Shown: piece by piece, positions 7,308 to 14,461 of the stretch
Position numbering within the stretch: position 1 is the first letter of the stretch
Layout of the letters: every line of letters starts with the position of its first letter
From: Pseudomonadota bacterium
GTDB taxonomy: Bacteria; Pseudomonadota; Gammaproteobacteria; Burkholderiales; Burkholderiaceae_B
Assembly: GCA_023427945.1 (NCBI GenBank)
Contig: JAEYZR010000397.1
Coordinates: 1-16,137 of the forward strand
DNA length: 16,137 bases
Reading direction: 5' to 3'
Made by a program: the position numbers and the translations under genes
Notes under the pieces: generated by a model
What the model saw: only the letters and a program-made list of their open reading frames with translations
What the model was told of the DNA's origin: nothing
The model's database searches: none

Positions 7308-9080
7308 TCAGACGTCGCAGTCGGGCAACTGAAACCCGGATACGAATCCCGGAATCAGCGCCGGATCGAGGGGGCGTGAAAACAGGTAGCCCTGCAGTTC
7401 ATCACATCCCCAGTTGGATATCAGACAATAGGTCTTGTGCGTTTCCACACCTTCGGCGACCGTACGGTATCCCAGCTGCCTGGCAAGCTTCAGGATAGCG
7501 GCCACCATGATGCGGTGACGTTCGTTCTGTTCGATCGTCGTGATCAGCGACTGATCGATCTTCAATGTCGTGGCCGGAATCTGGTTCATGTAGGCGAAGT
7601 TGCTGTATCCGGTACCGAAGTCATCGATGGCCACCGATGCCCCCAATTGCCGGATATGTCGAAGCTGGTCGCAGATCCATTCTGCGCCTCGTAGCCACTC
7701 GCCTTCGGTGACTTCGAACTCCAGGCACGATGCATCGATGGCGTGCGCGGCACATTCGCGCTCGATCTGTGCAACAAGGGTGCCGTTGTCGAAATCGCGC
7801 GCCGACAGGTTGATCGAGACCGTGATATCCAGGCGCTGTTTGCGCCATTCGCTGAGATAGTTCAGGCTGGTCTTTATCACCCAGAAGGTCAACGATTGCA
7901 TCAGGGCGGTTTTTTCCACGATGGGAATGAATTCTGCCGGCGAGATGCTTCCCAGGCTGGGATGGCGCCAGCGGATCAGGGCCTCCACCGAGCATGTTTT
8001 TTTGGAGACCACGTCTATTCTGGGCTGGAAGACGAGATGGAACTCTTCGTTGGCGATCGCGTTCTCGATGTCCTGAACCAGTCTGTAGCGGCGCTGCAGC
8101 TTGGCATCTTCATGCGCGTCGTACTGCGCCCACACCATGTCTTTCTTCAGCGCAACATTCATCGCCGTCATGGCCTGCCTGAGCAGATCGCCAGCTGGCA
8201 ACACGCCCAGCGCGTAGGCGACGAGTCCTGCGCGCGCACGCAGCTGCATGAGTACGCCCTCCGCCATGATCGGTTCGCGCACCGCCCGGATCAATTGCTG
8301 GACGATTTCCAGGGCGCCATCGGGCTCCAGCGAGAAGCCGAAACGCGTCACGCCGACGTGGTAGAGCGTCACGCCTTTGGGCAACAGGCTCAGCGTGCGA
8401 TGGGCGGCATTGTGAATGAGCGAGTCGATGACCCCAACGCCTGCGGCCTGAGCGATTTCATGCGCCTGGCTCAAGCCCATGACTTCCAGAAGCACGAAAA
8501 CCTTGTTCTCCCCGTGCGCGATGGCGCTCAGTGATTCCAGGTCCGACATCAGTTGGTGGCGGTTGGGCAGCCCACTGACCGCGTCTTTTCGACCGAGAGA
8601 CTGCCGCAGCGATATCCGGTCCATCACCAGGCGCCCCAGCGCCTCCAGCTGGTGACGCTCTTCAAGCGTGAGCGTACGAGGCACAGGGCCGAGCACGCAC
8701 AGGGCACCAATGGCATGACCGGAGCCAGTGCGCAGGGGCGTGCCTGCGTAAAAGCGCAGAAAGGGTGTATGGGAAACCAGAGGGTTGTCGCGAAACCGAG
8801 CATCCTCGGCCAGGTTGGCCACTTCGAATATGCCCTCGTGCTCGATCGCGTGCGCACAGATTGCCGATTCGCGTGTGGTCTCGCGCAAGCCCAGGCCAAC
8901 CTCTGACAGGAATTGCTGACGGTCGCGGTCAACCAGCGAAATCAAGGCAATGGGTGTCTTCAGGCAAAACGCAGTCAGCCGCGTGATCTGATCGAAATCC
9001 TCTGATTTCGCGGTATCAAGCAGCCCCAGGGAGTGGAGCGTTTCCAGACGCTCACTTTCGTCACTTTCCGCCAATGCCAT
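7308..9080 (-). CDS. GAF - degenerate GGDEF - EAL c-di-GMP phosphodiesterase
   Basis: A 590-residue soluble protein: GAF (about 10-160, FYAGTPL, GALCVLG), a degenerate GGDEF domain (about 165-315) and EAL (about 335-580). At the place of GGDEF the sequence reads TRFGF (245-249), so cyclase activity is not expected. The EAL domain keeps every catalytic residue: E366 of EAL, N424, E456, D486-D487 in an intact DDFGTG loop, K507, E543, Q563. It should hydrolyse c-di-GMP to pGpG, with the GAF and dead GGDEF as sensor/regulatory parts. ATG 9080 is preferred because GAAGG stands 7 nt upstream; the longer form from ATG 9119 has no ribosome binding site. Its GAF is clearly paralogous to that of the next gene (shared NPLV...RFYAG.PL...SGH...G.LC), which starts 20 bp downstream. 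It is the promoter-proximal gene of the pair. Confidence 0.95.
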   Translation of the reverse strand: MALAESDESERLETLHSLGLLDTAKSEDFDQITRLTAFCLKTPIALISLVDRDRQQFLSEVGLGLRETTRESAICAHAIEHEGIFEVANLAEDARFRDNPLVSHTPFLRFYAGTPLRTGSGHAIGALCVLGPVPRTLTLEERHQLEALGRLVMDRISLRQSLGRKDAVSGLPNRHQLMSDLESLSAIAHGENKVFVLLEVMGLSQAHEIAQAAGVGVIDSLIHNAAHRTLSLLPKGVTLYHVGVTRFGFSLEPDGALEIVQQLIRAVREPIMAEGVLMQLRARAGLVAYALGVLPAGDLLRQAMTAMNVALKKDMVWAQYDAHEDAKLQRRYRLVQDIENAIANEEFHLVFQPRIDVVSKKTCSVEALIRWRHPSLGSISPAEFIPIVEKTALMQSLTFWVIKTSLNYLSEWRKQRLDITVSINLSARDFDNGTLVAQIERECAAHAIDASCLEFEVTEGEWLRGAEWICDQLRHIRQLGASVAIDDFGTGYSNFAYMNQIPATTLKIDQSLITTIEQNERHRIMVAAILKLARQLGYRTVAEGVETHKTYCLISNWGCDELQGYLFSRPLDPALIPGFVSGFQLPDCDV

Positions 9081-9322
9081 TGCCCAACCTTCAAGTTCGT
9101 TCCGTTGTGATGTCCACATACTTTGATGGGAAACAAACGAAATTGAAAGTTATTTTTTATTTGATGTTGGACGACACGATGCGGACATTTTGAAGCGTTC
9201 CAAAGCAAAACATTACCGGCCCTGTACCGCGCTGGCGTCGGCTTGAAAATTGCGCAGGGCAGGCTTGATGGGCCACACGGATGCGCCGCTCCAGGGCGCA
9301 TCCTCAGACGTATCGGCAGGTG
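9081..9322. other. Intergenic region between c-di-GMP operon and tctC
   Basis: A 242-bp stretch with no open frame supported by codon use. The part next to the c-di-GMP genes (about 9120-9175) is unusually A/T-rich for this genome and is the likely site of their promoter. No sigma-70, sigma-54 or FliA consensus pair is clear enough to name. The other end carries the inverted repeat listed separately, behind tctC. Confidence 0.4.
9279..9303 (-). terminator. Perfect 9-bp inverted repeat downstream of tctC, possible transcript end
   Basis: The arms GGATGCGCC (9279-9287) and GGCGCATCC (9295-9303) are exact reverse complements around a 7-nt loop, 19 bp after the tctC stop. The stem is strong and G/C-rich, but the minus-strand sequence after it (GTGTGGCCC) has no T run. 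It is thus not a canonical intrinsic terminator; it may be a 3' protective hairpin or a Rho-assisted end. A smaller inverted repeat, GGCAG/CTGCC (9315-9319 and 9328-9332), brackets the tctC stop codon itself. Confidence 0.45.
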
Positions 9323-10306
9323 TCAGTCTGCCTTCATGTTGGCAGTCTTGACGATGTTGCCCAGGCGTCTGTTTTCTGCGTCTATGAACGTTTTGAAGTG
9401 CTCGATGGTGCCGGGCATGGGCTCGTAGCCGGCGTCGTTCAGCTGTTTTTTCACGCCGGGAATCTTCATGACCTCGTCGATGGCGCGATTCATGGCCTGG
9501 ATGATGTCAGGCGGCGTGTCCTTGGCGGCGTACATACCGCCCCAGTGCGTGATATTGATGGCCGGGAAACCCTGCTCGGCCGTCGTGGCGGTATCGGGCA
9601 TGATGGGCGAACGATGGTCCGCGGTGGCGGCAAGGGCGCGCATGCGGCCGGACGACACGTAGTTGCGCACCGACACGCTGGCCTCCGAGGCGGCATCCAC
9701 CTGGCCACCCATCAGGGCGGCGGCGCTTTCCGAGCCGCTTTTGTAGGGCACGATGGTGACCGGCACTTTCAGTGCCTGCCCCAGCATTTCGCCCACGAAG
9801 TGGCCGGTGCTGCCGGTACCTGCGGTGGCAAAGAGAATGGGATGGCCGCCCGCAGCCGCTTTTTTCTGCCAGTCGGTCAACGTGTGGATATCGCTCTTGG
9901 CGCTCACCACGATGATCGACGAACTTTCGAACAGAATGCCCACCGGAACGAGATCCGAGTCCGCGTAAGGCATGTTGTTACGCAGCAGCTTGTTGGTGAT
10001 GGCACCGTTGCCGGCGACCAGGAACGTGTAGCCATCGGGTTCACTACGCACGACCACATCGGATCCGATCACACCACCGGCGCCAGGGCGGTTCTCCACC
10101 ACCACGGGCTGCTTCAGATGATCGGACAGGCCGCCGGCAAAAATGCGCGTCATGGCATCCAGCTGACCCCCGGCGGAAAACGGGACGACCAGCTTGATCG
10201 GCTTGGTTGGCCACTGTGCTGTTTGAGCCGCTACCGATGTCATGCCGAGCACCCCGATGCCCAGCACCATCGAACGGAGTATTGCGTAAAGACTTTTCTT
10301 GGACAT
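9323..10306 (-). CDS. TctC/Bug-family periplasmic solute-binding protein
   Basis: A 327-residue exported binding protein of the tripartite tricarboxylate transporter family. The Sec signal peptide covers about residues 1-28 (positively charged MSKKS, hydrophobic core, end near SVAAQTA). The mature part starts WPTKPIKLVVPFSAGGQLD; the family loop GGxxD with ligand-contacting Asp50 is kept, and ENRPGAGGVIGSD (71-83) and DGYTFL (91-96) are classic Bug motifs. AGAGGAG at 10313-10319 stands 6 nt before the ATG. It follows the aconitase gene by 30 bp and is presumably co-transcribed. No TctA/TctB membrane genes are nearby, so this is an orphan Bug, as is common in Bordetella relatives; it must use permease subunits encoded elsewhere or act as a sensor. 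From the aconitase partner, a citrate- or aconitate-like ligand is inferred. Confidence 0.94.
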   Translation of the reverse strand: MSKKSLYAILRSMVLGIGVLGMTSVAAQTAQWPTKPIKLVVPFSAGGQLDAMTRIFAGGLSDHLKQPVVVENRPGAGGVIGSDVVVRSEPDGYTFLVAGNGAITNKLLRNNMPYADSDLVPVGILFESSSIIVVSAKSDIHTLTDWQKKAAAGGHPILFATAGTGSTGHFVGEMLGQALKVPVTIVPYKSGSESAAALMGGQVDAASEASVSVRNYVSSGRMRALAATADHRSPIMPDTATTAEQGFPAINITHWGGMYAAKDTPPDIIQAMNRAIDEVMKIPGVKKQLNDAGYEPMPGTIEHFKTFIDAENRRLGNIVKTANMKAD

Positions 10307-10336
10307 GGTTGTCTCCTCTGTTTTTCACTGCAAACT

Positions 10337-13057
10337 TCATGTGAACGGGCCTGACGACTCGCCGGAATCGGCCAGTGCCTGCCTCAATACTGCGGGCAGG
10401 ATGCCGCCTGCCCGCCAGATACCGACTTCGTGATCATTATCCAGCCGGCAGGTCAGCAAAACGGCCTGGGTGTGGCCTTCCCGCCGGATCCTGCACGGGA
10501 TCAGGCTGCGCGGGCCAAGGTCGGCCGCAATGTCGAGATCGTAGGTTTCGCTGCCGTCCAGCCCCAGCGTCGATCGGGACACGCCTTGCGGGAACTGGAT
10601 CGGCAGGACACCCATGTTGACGAGGTTGGAGCGGTGGATACGTTCGAACCCTTCGGCTATCACCGCGCGCACGCCCAGCAGGCGTGTGCCTTTGGCCGCC
10701 CAGTCACGCGACGAACCGGTTCCATAATCCTTGCCCGCGATCACCACCAGCGGCACATTGTCATCGCGATAGCGCATGGCTGCGTCATGGATGGTCATGA
10801 TGCGATTGTCGGGGCGATGGCGTGTGTGCCCGGGCGGCCCGTCGCGCAACAGTTCGTTGACCAGCGTCGGTTGGGCGAACGTGGCGCGCATCATCACGTC
10901 GTGATTGCCGCGGCGCGCCAGATAGGTGTGCAGATCGGCGGTGTCCACGCCCAGCGATACCAGATAGCGGCCGGCGCTGGACTGTGCGGGAATGTCGCCG
11001 GCGGGCGAAATGTGGTCGGTGGTCACTCCATCGCCCAGGATCAACAAGGCCCGCGCGTGCTTCAGTTCGAGCGCGCCTTCCTGCTGCGCAACGTCCAGGT
11101 AAGGAGGGCGGCGAAGATAGAGGCTGTCCGGCTCCCAGGCGTAGCAGTCGCTGCCGCGTTCGGGCAGTTGCAGCCAGGCCGGCTCGCCCTCGAAAACATG
11201 CCGGTACTGTTCGGTGAATAGCGTGGGCTGCACGTGGCGGGCGATGAGCGCATCGATCTCGGCCTCGGTGGGCCAGAGCTGGGCGAGATGGATGGCCTGC
11301 CCGTCGGCGGCCCAGCCCACGGGCTCGGTTTCGAGATCGCGCAACACGGTGCCCGCCAGCGCATAGGCCACCACCAGGGGCGGTGACACCAGATAGTTGG
11401 CGCGCGACAGCGGATGGATGCGCCCGGGAAAGTTTCGATTGCCCGAGAGCACGGCGGCCACCCTGGGGTTGTGCGTGATCGCCTGTTCGACCGCGGGCGA
11501 CAGCGACCCGGACAGGCCGGCACAGCTGGCGCATCCGAAGCCTGCGATGTTGAAGCCCAGGGCATCCAGCGCCGGTTGCAGCCCGCTGTTCTTCAGGTAG
11601 TCGGCCACGACGCGCGAACCCGGCGTCAACGACGTCTTGGTCCAGGGCGCCACGCGCAGGCCGGCGTCGAGTGCCTTGCGTGCCAGCATGCCTGCGGCAA
11701 GCATCAGACGCGGGTTGGACGTGTTGGTGCAACTGGTGATTGCGGCCAGCACGACTGCGCCTTCCGGCAGCGTTTCGCTGGCGGGCGCCGCCAGCGACGC
11801 GGTCGCCCGTCGAAACGTCAACGGCATGTCGGCCAGGCCGATCCGATCGTGCGGCTTGGCGGGCCCGGCAGCCGAGCGTCTGACTGTCGACAGATCCACA
11901 TCCACGATGCGACTGTATGCCGGTGCAGGCGCGCCAGCGGCGCGCCACAGTCCGGCAGCCTTTGCATAGCGTGCCACTGCGCCGATGCGCTCGGGCGTGC
12001 GTCCGGTACGCTCCAGATAGGCCAGGGTTTCCTGATCGATGGGGAAATAGGCGCAGGTACAGCCGAATTCCGGCGCCATGTTCGACAGGGTGGCGCGGTC
12101 TTCCAGAGACAGGCCGTGATCCAGCGCATCACCGGTGAATTCGACGAATTGCTCGACGACATTGGCCTGGCGCAGGATGCGCGTCAGGTTCAGCACGATA
12201 TCGGTGGCCGTGACGCCAGCCTGTGCGCGATTGTGCAGGCGCACACCTATGACTTGCGGTGCTCGCAGGATGAGCGCCTCGCCCAGCATGGCCGCTTCGG
12301 CTTCGATGCCGCCCACGCCCCAGCCCAGCACGCCCAGGGCATTGACCATGCTGGTGTGGCTGTCGGTGCCCACCAGGGTATCGGGACAGGTGATGCAAAC
12401 GCCTTGCCCGGTGGTGCGCTGCGCGGCGATCTCGGCGAGATACTCGATGTTGATCTGGTGCAGGATGCCTTTGCCAGGCGGCACCAGACGCAGATTGTCG
12501 AATGCCCCTTGTGCCCATTTCAGGAAGGTATAGCGCTCGCGGTTCTGCGCGTACTCCAGGGTTTCGTTTTCCGCCTGGGCGCCTGCGTGGCCCGCATGCT
12601 CGGCAATCAGGGAATGATCGACGATCAGATCCACGGGAATATGCGGGTTGATGCAGCGCGGGTCGGCACCATTGGCCTGGATCACGTCGCGCATGGCGGC
12701 CAGGTCGATCAGGCTGGGAATGCCGCTGACATCCTGGGCCAGCACGCGTGTCGGATACAGCCAGACGTCGGCCGGCTGGGCATTCTTTTCAAGCGCAGGG
12801 TGGTAGTGGGCGAGCAGGGCCCGAGCGAGCGGGCGCTGGTGATCGGGCGCCGTTTCACGACGTAGTGCGTTTTCGATCAACACCCGGGCGACGTAGGGCA
12901 GCTGCCGCACATCCAGCTTGTGATGTGCCGCAAACGCCGGCACGGAGAAATGACGGCCGTGCACATCCGTGGCGTCATAGGTCTGGAGAAACGGATCGTC
13001 ATGGGAGGGGGCCGTCACGGGTACGCCTGGGCTCCCTGTTTGGCTGTGCTGGAACAT
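10337..13057 (-). CDS. AcnA-type aconitate hydratase, divergent paralogue
   Basis: A 906-residue [4Fe-4S] dehydratase of the AcnA/IRP1 family (usual length about 890). Cluster cysteines are Cys443 (ITSCTNTSNP) and Cys509/Cys512 (GFGCASCAG). Other hallmarks: TDSHTSMVNALGVLGWGVGG, EAEAAMLGE, NRNFPGR...SPPLVVAYALAG, GDGVTTDHISPAG, and the swivelling domain with DYGTGSSRDWAAKG and RIHRSNLVNMGVLPIQF. Expected reaction: citrate/isocitrate interconversion via cis-aconitate. It departs from housekeeping AcnA in several otherwise stable places (DHSLIAEHAG, CAGLSG), so a related substrate such as a methyl- or homo-citrate is possible. The start is uncertain: ATG 13057 fits the family length, with AAGAGG 12 nt upstream; ATG 13111 or GTG 13126 have no ribosome binding site. 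It is followed by tctC (30-bp gap) and diverges from the GntR gene. The gene symbol acnA is withheld because this may not be the housekeeping gene. Confidence 0.94.
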   Translation of the reverse strand: MFQHSQTGSPGVPVTAPSHDDPFLQTYDATDVHGRHFSVPAFAAHHKLDVRQLPYVARVLIENALRRETAPDHQRPLARALLAHYHPALEKNAQPADVWLYPTRVLAQDVSGIPSLIDLAAMRDVIQANGADPRCINPHIPVDLIVDHSLIAEHAGHAGAQAENETLEYAQNRERYTFLKWAQGAFDNLRLVPPGKGILHQINIEYLAEIAAQRTTGQGVCITCPDTLVGTDSHTSMVNALGVLGWGVGGIEAEAAMLGEALILRAPQVIGVRLHNRAQAGVTATDIVLNLTRILRQANVVEQFVEFTGDALDHGLSLEDRATLSNMAPEFGCTCAYFPIDQETLAYLERTGRTPERIGAVARYAKAAGLWRAAGAPAPAYSRIVDVDLSTVRRSAAGPAKPHDRIGLADMPLTFRRATASLAAPASETLPEGAVVLAAITSCTNTSNPRLMLAAGMLARKALDAGLRVAPWTKTSLTPGSRVVADYLKNSGLQPALDALGFNIAGFGCASCAGLSGSLSPAVEQAITHNPRVAAVLSGNRNFPGRIHPLSRANYLVSPPLVVAYALAGTVLRDLETEPVGWAADGQAIHLAQLWPTEAEIDALIARHVQPTLFTEQYRHVFEGEPAWLQLPERGSDCYAWEPDSLYLRRPPYLDVAQQEGALELKHARALLILGDGVTTDHISPAGDIPAQSSAGRYLVSLGVDTADLHTYLARRGNHDVMMRATFAQPTLVNELLRDGPPGHTRHRPDNRIMTIHDAAMRYRDDNVPLVVIAGKDYGTGSSRDWAAKGTRLLGVRAVIAEGFERIHRSNLVNMGVLPIQFPQGVSRSTLGLDGSETYDLDIAADLGPRSLIPCRIRREGHTQAVLLTCRLDNDHEVGIWRAGGILPAVLRQALADSGESSGPFT

Positions 13058-13235
13058 GGTGCTGCCATACCTCTTGTTCTGGGACTGCTCGTGCGCGTGG
13101 CTATCGACCATTTCTAGGGGCGTCACGATGACCGTCGCGCAAGACCAGCCCTTCGTGATGATGGCGATTTTGTATTTGCGATCCCATCAATACAATAGAA
13201 CCACTGGTCTCAGATCCCGATTGGAGGATGTGTTC
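13058..13235. promoter_or_regulatory. Divergent aconitase / GntR control region with inverted-repeat operator candidate
   Basis: A 178-bp gap between divergent genes. TTGTATT (13170-13176) and AATACAA (13189-13195) form a perfect 7-bp inverted repeat with a 12-bp spacer. The same bases give a possible promoter for the GntR gene, TTGTAT (13170-13175) and TACAAT (13191-13196), though a 15-bp spacer is short. Because the repeat is symmetrical, a similar promoter-like pair reads toward the aconitase. HutC-type regulators are reported to bind TGTA/TACA half-sites with a short spacer; here the half-sites match but the spacing differs. GGAGG at 13223-13227 is the ribosome binding site of the regulator. 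Confidence 0.5.
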
Positions 13236-13994
13236 ATGGCGTCGGCGGCATCGTCTCTCAAGTACCATCAGGTCGAGCAGGCGCTTCGAGACCGGATCCG
13301 TCTTGGCACGTATGCCGGTGCGGTGTTGCCCGGTGAGCGCGAACTCGCACAGCAGTTCAAGGTGGCCAGGGTGACCATCAGGTCTGCGCTGCAACGCCTG
13401 CTGGATGACGGCGTGGTGGTGCGGTTGCAGGCGCACGGTCCGCTGGTGCCGACGGGGGATTTCGGGACGTCGCCCAGGCGTTTGCTGCGCGACAGGGTGG
13501 ACAAGTTTCTGGACCGTGGCCGCCAGGATCATCGCCGTGTGCTGGCCTACTCGCGTATCGGGGCGCAGGCCGCGATTGCCCAGGCGCTGGGCGTGCCCCC
13601 GGGCACGCAGGTTCTGAAAGTGGTGCGCCTGCGCTGGGACGCTCAGTCGCCTCTGACCTACACCATTGCCTATGTCGCGCTCGCGCATGCGGTCGCCATG
13701 TCCCGATCGGCGCTGGAGCGCAAGGCGATGGTGGAGTTGCTGATGGAGGCCGGTGTGCGTATCGGCGCGGCCGACCAGACGATAGAGGCGGCCAGCGCGC
13801 CGGCCAACATTGCCAAGGCGCTGAAGATCGCCGCCCATGAGTCGGTGCTGCGGCTCAGTCGCTCGGTCCAGGACAAATCGGGTCGGACAGTGCAATTGCT
13901 GGAAGGATGGTATCGCGCAGACCGGTTTTCCATCCGGATGCTCATGTCGCCTTCCGACGACGCCACGACCGTATGGGTGCAGCAGCGCAGTTAG
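13236..13994 (+). CDS. GntR-family regulator, HutC subfamily (wHTH + UTRA)
   Basis: A 252-residue cytosolic regulator. The GntR winged helix-turn-helix spans about residues 8-70, with LPGERELAQQF (31-41) and ARVTIRSALQRLLDDGVVVR (44-63). It is followed by a UTRA effector-binding domain (about 78-237), ending in the typical EGWYRADRFSIRM. ATG 13236 has GGAGG 8 nt upstream; longer forms from upstream codons lack a ribosome binding site. UTRA proteins bind small metabolites and mostly act as repressors released by ligand. Divergence from the aconitase-tctC operon makes that operon and itself the likely targets, with a tricarboxylate or related acid as possible effector; this is inference. Its TAG stop overlaps by 4 bp the TAA stop of the converging Lrp gene. 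Confidence 0.93.
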   Translation: MASAASSLKYHQVEQALRDRIRLGTYAGAVLPGERELAQQFKVARVTIRSALQRLLDDGVVVRLQAHGPLVPTGDFGTSPRRLLRDRVDKFLDRGRQDHRRVLAYSRIGAQAAIAQALGVPPGTQVLKVVRLRWDAQSPLTYTIAYVALAHAVAMSRSALERKAMVELLMEAGVRIGAADQTIEAASAPANIAKALKIAAHESVLRLSRSVQDKSGRTVQLLEGWYRADRFSIRMLMSPSDDATTVWVQQRS

Positions 13995-14461
13995 GGCGCA
14001 GGCGCCGATGTCATCGGCAGCGCCGTTTGATATTTCACCTGTTTCAGCGCGAATCCCGAGCGGATATTGCGCACGCCCGGTACGCGCGAGAGCCGCTTGA
14101 CGATGAAGTTCTCCAGTCCCTGCATGTCGGCCACCACCACTCGCAACAGATAATCGGAGTCACCCGACATCAGATAGCACTCCATCACCTCGGGACAGTC
14201 CGCCATCTCTTCTTGAAAGCGTTCAAGTTCCGGCTCGATCTGTTTTTCCAGACTGACCTGGATGAAGACGTTCAGGCTGAGTCCCAGGCGCAGCGGATCG
14301 GCCAGCGCCACGTATCCCCTGATGATGCCCGCCGCCTCCAGGGCGTTGACCCTGGCCAGACAGGGCGAGGGTGAGAGATGGACACGTCGCGCCAGTTCGA
14401 CATTGGTGATGTTGCTGTCTTGCTGAAGCACCTCGAGGATACGTCTGTCTATGGCATCCAT
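13991..14461 (-). CDS. Lrp/AsnC-family regulator, BkdR/MdeR-like
   Basis: A 156-residue Lrp/AsnC protein. HTH region at residues 4-50 (IDRRILEVLQQDSNITNVEL, LSPSPCLARVNALEAAGIIRGY); RAM domain with GDSDYLLRV (100-108) and the C-terminal signature VPGVRNIRSGFALKQVKYQTALP (127-149, 23 residues in all, quoted here as key blocks VPGV, IRSGFALKQV and TALP). This C terminus resembles Pseudomonas BkdR, the activator of branched-chain 2-oxoacid dehydrogenase genes. ATG 14461 has GGAG at 14470-14473, 8 nt upstream; the frame stays open further upstream but that part overlaps the divergent E1 gene in antisense and is not coding. It is divergent from a 2-oxoacid dehydrogenase E1 gene, which it likely controls in response to an amino or oxo acid. 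The stop codon overlaps the GntR stop tail to tail. Confidence 0.94.
   Translation of the reverse strand: MDAIDRRILEVLQQDSNITNVELARRVHLSPSPCLARVNALEAAGIIRGYVALADPLRLGLSLNVFIQVSLEKQIEPELERFQEEMADCPEVMECYLMSGDSDYLLRVVVADMQGLENFIVKRLSRVPGVRNIRSGFALKQVKYQTALPMTSAPAP

Noticed and set aside
9115..9175. Flagellar (FliA) or sigma-54 promoter ahead of the c-di-GMP operon
   Set aside because: The region is A/T-rich and such control would be attractive, but neither the TAAA...GCCGATAA pattern nor TGGCAC...TTGCA with correct spacing is present.
9281..10354. 357-codon plus-strand frame
   Set aside because: Antisense shadow of tctC, whose signal peptide and Bug motifs on the minus strand leave no doubt.
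11414..12865. 483-codon plus-strand frame
   Set aside because: Antisense shadow of the aconitase gene, lacking any recognisable motif or ribosome binding site.
13056..13235. 60-residue N-terminal extension of the GntR regulator
   Set aside because: It would run through the intergenic promoter region; ATG 13236 with GGAGG at 8 nt gives the normal GntR start.
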